A stretch of DNA of 8,834 bases, taken from contig JAEKLK010000236.1 of NCBI GenBank assembly GCA_019509895.1, positions 1 to 8,834 of the forward strand. The letters are read 5' to 3'. The notes beneath the pieces were generated by a model. It saw only the letters and a list, made by a program, of their open reading frames with translations, was not told the origin of the DNA and ran no database searches. Of the stretch, positions 4,483 through 8,834 are shown piece by piece; position 1 is the stretch's first letter, and the number at the start of each line of letters is the position of its first letter. A program made the translations under genes and the position numbers. The stretch is from Betaproteobacteria bacterium. Its GTDB lineage: Bacteria > Pseudomonadota > Gammaproteobacteria > Burkholderiales > SG8-39.

Positions 4483-6384
4483 TTAGTCGGGCATTCCGGC
4501 CATTGCGTTGGCAATGGAGGCGCGCAGGCCTTCGGCGTCGAGGCCGAGCGATGCCAGCAGCTTGGCCGGGTCGCCGTGGTCGATGAAGCGGTCGGGCAAT
4601 CCGAGCAGGAGCACGCGCTTTTCCAGCCCTAGTCCCGCCAGCGCCTCGCATACCGCGCTGCCCGCTCCGCCCATCACCTGGTGTTCTTCCACGCTGACGA
4701 TCAGATGATGCGTCTCGGCCAGCTGTTTCACGAGGTCGAGGTCGAGCGGCTTCACGAAGCGCATGTTGGCCACGGTCGCGTCGAGCGCCTCGCCGGCCTC
4801 GAGCGCAGGCTTGAGCATCGCGCCGAAGGCGACGATCGCCACACGCCGGCCGCGCCGGCGAATCTCGCCCTTGCCGACCGGCAGTGGCACGAGCTCGCTG
4901 CCGGCCTCACCGAGCGCCGCGCCGCGCGGGTAGCGCACGGCGGCCGGTGAATCGAGCTGCAGGCCCGTGGTGAGCATCTGTCGACACTCCGCCGCATCGG
5001 AGGGCGCCATCACGGTGAGGTTCGGCACGGTACGCAGGTAGGCGAAATCGAAGGCGCCGTTATGTGTTGCGCCATCGCCGCCGACCAGTCCGCCGCGGTC
5101 GAGCGCGAACAGCACCGGCAGCTTCTGGATGGCGACGTCATGGATCAACTGATCGTAGCCACGCTGCAAGAACGTCGAATAGATCGCCACCACCGGCTTC
5201 ATCCCCTCGCAGGCAAGGCCGGCGGCAAACGTAACCGCATGCTGCTCGGCGATGCCGACGTCGAAGTAGCGCTCGGGGAAGCGCTCGGAGTACTCGACCA
5301 TGCCGGAGCCTTCGCGCATCGCCGGCGTGACGGCGACCAGACGCGAATCGCGCGCCGCCATGTCGCAGAGCCACTGACCGAAAATTTGAGAATAGGTCGG
5401 GCGCGCCGTGCTTGCCTTCGGCAGGCCTTCGGCCGGGTTGAACTTCCCCGGGCCGTGGTAAGCGATCGGATCGTCCTCGGCGAGCTTGTAGCCCTGCCCT
5501 TTGCGCGTGATGACGTGCAGGAACTGCGGGCCCTTCAGCTTCTTGATGTTAGTGAGCGTCGGCACCAGCGCGTCGAGGTCGTGGCCGTCGATCGGGCCGA
5601 TGTAATTGAAGCCGAATTCCTCGAACAGCGTCGACGGTGTCACCATGCCCTTTACATGCTCCTCGGCGCGCCGGGCCAGCTCCCAGACGCCGACGCGCTT
5701 CAGCAGGTGCTCGCTCGCGCGCCGCGCGCTCGAATAGATGCGGCCGGAAAGCAGGCGCGCCAGATAGTTGGTGAGCGCGCCGACCGGCGGCGAGATCGAC
5801 ATCTCGTTGTCGTTCAGGATGACCAGCAGGTCGACGTCCATCGCACCGGCGTTGTTCATCGCCTCGTACGCCATGCCCGCCGACATGGCGCCGTCGCCGA
5901 TGACCGCGATGCAGCGGCGCTTTTCGCCTTTCGCCTTCGCCGCGACCGCCATGCCGAGCGCCGCCGAGATCGAGGTCGAGGAATGCGCGGTGCCGAAGGT
6001 GTCGTACTTCGATTCGGCGCGGCGCGGGAAGCCGGAGATGCCGTCGATCATGCGCAGGCGCGGCATCGCCTCGCGGCGGCCCGTGAGGATCTTGTGCGGA
6101 TAGGTCTGGTGGCCCACGTCCCAGACGATGCGGTCTTCCGGCGTGTCGAAGACGTAGTGGAGCGCGAGGGTCAGCTCCACGGTGCCGAGATTGGACGAGA
6201 GATGGCCGCCGGTCTTCGACACCGACTCGAGCACGAAGGCGCGCAGCTCGTCGGCGCACTGCGCCAGCAGGCGGCGTTCGAGCGAACGCAGCTGCGCTGG
6301 ATCGTCGATCGTCTTCAGCAGCTCGTACATCCGGGGATTGTAGGGGGCGGCCTCCGAAGGGAGCTCGCCGGTCAGGATAGCCAT
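4483..6384 (-). CDS. dxs: 1-deoxy-D-xylulose-5-phosphate synthase
   Basis: Dxs condenses pyruvate and glyceraldehyde 3-phosphate with thiamine diphosphate. This first MEP-pathway step also feeds thiamine and pyridoxal synthesis. The cofactor site GDGAMSAG (163-170) with the later NDN (191-193) binds ThDP and Mg. Also present are H61 in TGGHLSSN, H92-Q93 in GHQTYPHK, the catalytic glutamate E380 in VGIAEQHAVT, and H441 in GGDGATHNGAFD. The three transketolase-type domains are complete in 633 residues. The start is uncertain. The ATG at 6384, 5 bp after the ispA stop, suits translational coupling and has a weak AGG overlapping that stop. The usual family start MYELLKTIDDPA is Met19 (ATG at 6328-6330), which has no Shine-Dalgarno. 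The gene lies third in the xseB-ispA-dxs run. Confidence 0.97.
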   Translation of the reverse strand: MAILTGELPSEAAPYNPRMYELLKTIDDPAQLRSLERRLLAQCADELRAFVLESVSKTGGHLSSNLGTVELTLALHYVFDTPEDRIVWDVGHQTYPHKILTGRREAMPRLRMIDGISGFPRRAESKYDTFGTAHSSTSISAALGMAVAAKAKGEKRRCIAVIGDGAMSAGMAYEAMNNAGAMDVDLLVILNDNEMSISPPVGALTNYLARLLSGRIYSSARRASEHLLKRVGVWELARRAEEHVKGMVTPSTLFEEFGFNYIGPIDGHDLDALVPTLTNIKKLKGPQFLHVITRKGQGYKLAEDDPIAYHGPGKFNPAEGLPKASTARPTYSQIFGQWLCDMAARDSRLVAVTPAMREGSGMVEYSERFPERYFDVGIAEQHAVTFAAGLACEGMKPVVAIYSTFLQRGYDQLIHDVAIQKLPVLFALDRGGLVGGDGATHNGAFDFAYLRTVPNLTVMAPSDAAECRQMLTTGLQLDSPAAVRYPRGAALGEAGSELVPLPVGKGEIRRRGRRVAIVAFGAMLKPALEAGEALDATVANMRFVKPLDLDLVKQLAETHHLIVSVEEHQVMGGAGSAVCEALAGLGLEKRVLLLGLPDRFIDHGDPAKLLASLGLDAEGLRASIANAMAGMPD

Positions 6385-6389
6385 GGGAC

Positions 6390-7286
6390 CTAGAATTTTC
6401 GCAGAACCACGAAGTCCGCGAGCGATGCGAGGCGCGCGCCGCGCTCACCGACCCCGGCGAGCGCTGCATGCGCCTCGCGGCGCAGCTCCTCGGCGAGCTC
6501 CCGGGTGCCGGCCACGCCGACGGCCGACACATAGGTCGGCTTGCCCTGCTTCGAGTCCTTGCCGGCGGTCTTGCCGAGGGTCGCCGTGTTGCCCTCGTAG
6601 TCAAGAAGGTCGTCCACCACCTGGAAAGCGAGGCCCACTGACTTGGCGTAGCGATCGAGGCCGGCCTGCTGGTGCGCGCCGAGCGGATGTCCGCACGCTG
6701 CGCCGATCAGCACCGCGGCGCGGATCAGCGCTCCGGTCTTGTGGATGTGCATCAACTCGAGCTCCGGCAGCGCGAGCTGTTTGCCGGTCGCCTCGAGGTC
6801 GATGCTCTGGCCGCCCGCCATGCCGCGCGAGCCCGCCGCCAGCGCGAGGAGCTTCACCATCTCGAGCTGCTCGCGCGGCTCGTCGGCAAGACGGTGCTCC
6901 GCGACGAGCTGGAATGCGAGGGTCTGCAGCGCATCGCCGACGAGGAGCGCGGTCGGCTCGTCGTATTCGACGTGTACCGTCGGCTTGCCGCGCCGCAGGA
7001 CATCGTTGTCCATGCACGGCAGATCGTCATGCACCAGCGAGTACGCATGGATCAGCTCGACCGCGGCGGCGGCAATCTCCAGCCTCGGCGCTTCGGCGCG
7101 CGTCACTTCGCCGGCGGCGAAGGCGAGCAACGGCCGCACGCGCTTTCCGGCGCCGAGCGCGGCGTAGCGCATCGCTTCATGCAGGCGCGTCGGCGCGACG
7201 TGCGCCGCCGGCAGCAGCCGCGCGAGCACGGCCTCCATGCGAGCCTGCACGTCGCCCATCCAGGCCTGGAAGGCCGTGTCGGTCAC
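6390..7286 (-). CDS. ispA: Farnesyl diphosphate synthase (short-chain polyprenyl synthase)
   Basis: IspA adds isopentenyl diphosphate to DMAPP and then GPP to give the C15 product farnesyl diphosphate, the precursor of quinone side chains and undecaprenyl phosphate. The 298 residues match the family. The first aspartate-rich motif DDLPCMD is at 87-93, the second DDLLD at 225-229. GKRVRPLL (47-54) binds diphosphate, and GGQSIDL (158-164) and the KTG at 183-185 are conserved. The residues before the first motif (HAYSLVHDD) equal those of bacterial farnesyl, not geranylgeranyl, synthases as far as I recall. The GTG start overlaps the xseB stop by one base (TAGTG), as expected for coupled translation. 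Its TAG is 5 bp before dxs. The xseB-ispA-dxs order is the same as in E. coli. Confidence 0.96.
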   Translation of the reverse strand: MTDTAFQAWMGDVQARMEAVLARLLPAAHVAPTRLHEAMRYAALGAGKRVRPLLAFAAGEVTRAEAPRLEIAAAAVELIHAYSLVHDDLPCMDNDVLRRGKPTVHVEYDEPTALLVGDALQTLAFQLVAEHRLADEPREQLEMVKLLALAAGSRGMAGGQSIDLEATGKQLALPELELMHIHKTGALIRAAVLIGAACGHPLGAHQQAGLDRYAKSVGLAFQVVDDLLDYEGNTATLGKTAGKDSKQGKPTYVSAVGVAGTRELAEELRREAHAALAGVGERGARLASLADFVVLRKF

Positions 7287-7519
7287 TATTCGCCGTTGCC
7301 GAGGTCGGTGAGCGGCTTCAGCACTTCGCCTTCCAGGACTTTGACCTGCTCGCGCGCGGCTTCCAGCTGCTGCTGGCAGAAGCGCGCGAGCTCGAGGCCT
7401 CGCTTGTGCGTGGCGAGTGCCTGCTCGAGCGAAAGCTCGCCGCCTTCCATGCCGGTGACGATTTTCTCGAGCTCGGCGAGCGCGGCTTCGAATGTGAGCT
7501 CGGGCGGCGGCTTGCTCAT
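7286..7519 (-). CDS. xseB: Exodeoxyribonuclease VII small subunit
   Basis: XseB is the small subunit of exonuclease VII, which degrades single-stranded DNA from either end; the catalytic XseA subunit is not in this window. The 77 residues fit the family: LTFEAALAELEKIVTGMEGGELSLEQAL (residues 8-35) is the signature. It is followed by the long acidic and glutamine-rich helix HKRGLELARFCQQQLEAA, which wraps XseA. The ATG at 7519 is the family start, with no Shine-Dalgarno before it. It is the first gene of the run xseB-ispA-dxs-folE2-pcm and shares one base with ispA. A promoter with a good -35 lies just upstream, so close that the mRNA may begin at the ATG itself. Confidence 0.95.
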   Translation of the reverse strand: MSKPPPELTFEAALAELEKIVTGMEGGELSLEQALATHKRGLELARFCQQQLEAAREQVKVLEGEVLKPLTDLGNGE

Positions 7520-7525
7520 CGACGA

Positions 7526-7554
7526 AAGTTATCGGAGGGTTTGCGGGCGGTCAA
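7526..7554 (-). promoter_or_regulatory. Sigma-70-type promoter of the xseB-ispA-dxs run
   Basis: The minus strand has TTGACC (7549-7554, five of six to the -35 consensus), a 17-bp spacer and TAACTT (7526-7531, weaker, three of six but with the key TA and final T). The -10 ends 6 nt before the xseB ATG. This is the only candidate in the window with both a good -35 and ideal spacing. Confidence 0.55.
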
Positions 7555-7567
7555 ACGCGCGTTCGGG

Positions 7568-7573
7568 TAAAAT
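7568..7573 (+). promoter_or_regulatory. Candidate -10 element (TAAAAT) of the Rieske oxygenase gene
   Basis: TAAAAT lies 28 nt before the ATG at 7602 in the 82-bp divergent gap 7520-7601. It would give a leader of about 20 nt with the weak purine stretch AGAAG just before the start. No good -35 is seen at 16-18 bp. It is divergent from the xseB promoter; the -10 hexamers are about 36 bp apart. Confidence 0.4.
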
Positions 7574-7601
7574 GCAGTGTTTTTAGTCTCTTAGAAGACG
7601 A

Positions 7602-8699
7602 ATGTCCAACGTCGCCCGCCTGCGCGAGCTGAAACCCGCGCATTGCCACCTGCCGGTTTCCTGGTACTTCGACCCGGCGATTTTCGAGCTGGAAAAGAAG
7701 CTTCTTTTCGAGGCCGGGGCGAATTACGTGGGCCACGAGTTGATGGTGCCCAACGTCGGCGACTATCACACGCTCGAATGGATGAACCACGCCTGGATGC
7801 TGGTCCGGAATGCTTCCGGGGTCGAGCTTCTGTCCAATGTCTGCCGCCACCGTCAGGCCATCATGCTGGAGGGCCGCGGCAACGCCGAGAACATCGTCTG
7901 CCCGCTGCACCGCTGGACCTACCACCTCAAGGGCGAGCTGCTCGGCGCGCCGCATTTTCCGGAAAGCCCGTGCGTCAAGCTCCGTTCCACGCCGCTTACG
8001 AGATGGAACGGGCTGCTCTTCGCCGGGCCGCGCGACCCGCGGCAGGATCTCGCGCGCGTCACCACGATGGCGGACTGGGATTTCTCGGGCTACGTGCTCG
8101 ATTCGGTGCGCATCGACGAGTACGACATCAACTGGAAGACCTTCGTCGAGACGTATCTCGAGGTCTACCACGTGAACCCGTTCCATCCCGGGCTTGGCAA
8201 TTTCACCGACTGCAACAATTTCAGCGTCGACTACGGCGACGAGTACTCGGTGCAGATCGTGGCGGCCAAGGCCGGACTGCAGCGTCCGGGCACGCCGGTC
8301 TATAAACGCTGGCAGGAGGCTTGCCTTCAGCAGCTCGCGGGCCGCGAGCCCAAGCATGGCGCGCTCTGGGCGAGCTACTTCCCCGGCCTGACGTTCGAGT
8401 GGTATCCCAACGTGCTCATCGTCTCCAACCTGATCCCGCGCTCGCCGACCCGAACGACGAACGTCGTCGAGTTCTACTATCCGGAGGAGATCGCCTGCTT
8501 CGAGCGCGAGTTCGTCGAAGCGCAACAGGCGGCGTACGTCGAGACCGCGCTGGAAGACGAGGAGATCTGCAAGCGCCTCGATAACGGCCGCCGCGCGCTC
8601 TACGAGCAGGGGCTCGACGACCAAGGTCCCTACCAGTCACCGATGGAAGACGCCGAAGTGCACTTCCACGAGTGGCTACATCGCAAGCTTGGCATTTAA
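7602..8699 (+). CDS. Rieske non-heme iron oxygenase, large (alpha) subunit
   Basis: This 365-residue protein is a ring-hydroxylating-type oxygenase alpha subunit. The N-terminal Rieske domain binds a [2Fe-2S] cluster through C81-x-H83 and C100-x2-H103, 16 residues apart. The C-terminal catalytic domain begins with NWKTFVETYLEVYHVNPFHPG (177-197). H190 and H195 bind the mononuclear iron, and D319 in ALEDEEIC is a likely third ligand. The residue three before the first His, Asp in naphthalene dioxygenase, is Glu here (E187), as in carnitine and choline-type oxygenases. Such enzymes hydroxylate or demethylate a substrate using electrons from a separate reductase, which is not seen here. The substrate is unknown. 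The next gene, a sulfurtransferase, overlaps its end by 11 bp. The ATG at 7602 has only a weak AGAAG upstream. Confidence 0.93.
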   Translation: MSNVARLRELKPAHCHLPVSWYFDPAIFELEKKLLFEAGANYVGHELMVPNVGDYHTLEWMNHAWMLVRNASGVELLSNVCRHRQAIMLEGRGNAENIVCPLHRWTYHLKGELLGAPHFPESPCVKLRSTPLTRWNGLLFAGPRDPRQDLARVTTMADWDFSGYVLDSVRIDEYDINWKTFVETYLEVYHVNPFHPGLGNFTDCNNFSVDYGDEYSVQIVAAKAGLQRPGTPVYKRWQEACLQQLAGREPKHGALWASYFPGLTFEWYPNVLIVSNLIPRSPTRTTNVVEFYYPEEIACFEREFVEAQQAAYVETALEDEEICKRLDNGRRALYEQGLDDQGPYQSPMEDAEVHFHEWLHRKLGI

Positions 8700-8834
8700 C
8701 ACCCTTGTTTCTCCCGCGGAGCTCGCCGCCCATCTGGGCGAGTGGCGCGTTTTCGACTGCCGCCACGACCTCGCGCAGCCCGACCTCGGCGAGCGGCAGT
8801 ATCGCGAGGCGCATATTCCGGGCGCGCTCTTCGC
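8689..8834 (+). CDS. Rhodanese-type sulfurtransferase, N-terminal part (cut by window end)
   Basis: About 48 residues of a sulfurtransferase of the thiosulfate/3-mercaptopyruvate type are present, from TLVSPAELAAHLG through VFDCRHDL (21-28) to YREAHIPGALFA, the two signature stretches at the start of a rhodanese domain. The catalytic cysteine loop lies beyond the window. The enzyme moves sulfur from a donor to cyanide or a thiol. The start is taken as TTG (8689-8691), which lies inside the last codons of the Rieske gene in another frame and overlaps it by 11 bp. No ATG or GTG is available in this frame nearby and no clear Shine-Dalgarno is present, so translation may be coupled to the upstream gene. 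The family is clear, the start moderately so. Confidence 0.85.
   Translation, partial: MAFNTLVSPAELAAHLGEWRVFDCRHDLAQPDLGERQYREAHIPGALF

Noticed and set aside
3682..4632. Plus-strand open frame of 316 codons opposite folE2 and the dxs end
   Set aside because: It is antisense to conserved folE2, its composition is dominated by His, Leu, Asp and Val from reverse reading, and it spans two genes.
5062..6393. Long plus-strand open frame of 443 codons opposite dxs
   Set aside because: It is the antisense of a fully conserved dxs. Its arginine-, alanine- and histidine-rich composition is typical of GC-bias shadows, and no family motif is seen.
6383..7586. Two overlapping plus-strand open frames opposite ispA and xseB
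   Set aside because: They are very rich in Arg, Ala and Ser, with no motif, opposite two secure genes. They are shadows.
7551..8624. Long minus-strand open frame of 357 codons opposite the Rieske oxygenase
   Set aside because: The plus strand encodes intact Rieske and iron-binding motifs. The minus product has no recognisable motif, so it is a GC-rich shadow.
1..8834. Mobile element, prophage, CRISPR, toxin-antitoxin or defence genes
   Set aside because: No transposase, integrase, direct-repeat array, tRNA or small toxin pair was found. Every stretch is filled by housekeeping or conserved genes of similar composition.

Overview
The window reads as ordinary, gene-dense chromosome from a high-GC betaproteobacterium (Burkholderiales or Nitrosomonadales-like). 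The lineage call is inference. It rests on the GC-rich third codon positions, on the run xseB-ispA-dxs followed by the FolE2-type GTP cyclohydrolase, and on a divergent Rieske oxygenase plus sulfurtransferase, a neighbourhood I associate with betaproteobacteria. No mobile element, CRISPR array, phage gene, tRNA or rRNA is visible, and no stretch over 300 bases lacks a gene.

Left part (1-2916), genes on both strands: the 5' end of argG (argininosuccinate synthase, minus) is divergent from an unrecognised exported protein (364-1029, plus), which is followed by a YajQ-family nucleotide-binding protein (1083-1568, plus). A class I glutamine amidotransferase (1565-2275, minus) meets yajQ tail to tail, both stopping in one CTAG. 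It also lies head to head with an exported retropepsin-like aspartic protease (2278-2916, plus), with only 2 bp between the start codons.

Centre (2920-7519), one minus-strand run read xseB, ispA, dxs, folE2, pcm: exonuclease VII small subunit, farnesyl diphosphate synthase, 1-deoxyxylulose-5-phosphate synthase, GTP cyclohydrolase IB and an L-isoaspartyl methyltransferase. Gaps are -1, 5, 27 and 0 bp, so this looks like an operon. dxs opens the MEP isoprenoid pathway and ispA makes its C15 product. folE2 opens folate synthesis. A promoter with a good -35 lies upstream of xseB, and a second -10-like site sits before folE2. The pcm gene seems to start at a CTG directly after the folE2 stop, which would give the enzyme a signal peptide.

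Right part (7602-8834, plus): a Rieske non-heme iron oxygenase with a glutamate in the bridging position, overlapping the start of a rhodanese-type sulfurtransferase that is cut by the window end.

The most interesting signals concern gene starts and ends rather than gene content. Several genes have a -10-like TARAAT hexamer 7 to 9 nt before the start codon and no Shine-Dalgarno, suggesting leaderless or near-leaderless transcripts. The gene borders are very tightly packed, and pcm has an apparent non-canonical start. I found no convincing new multi-gene system.
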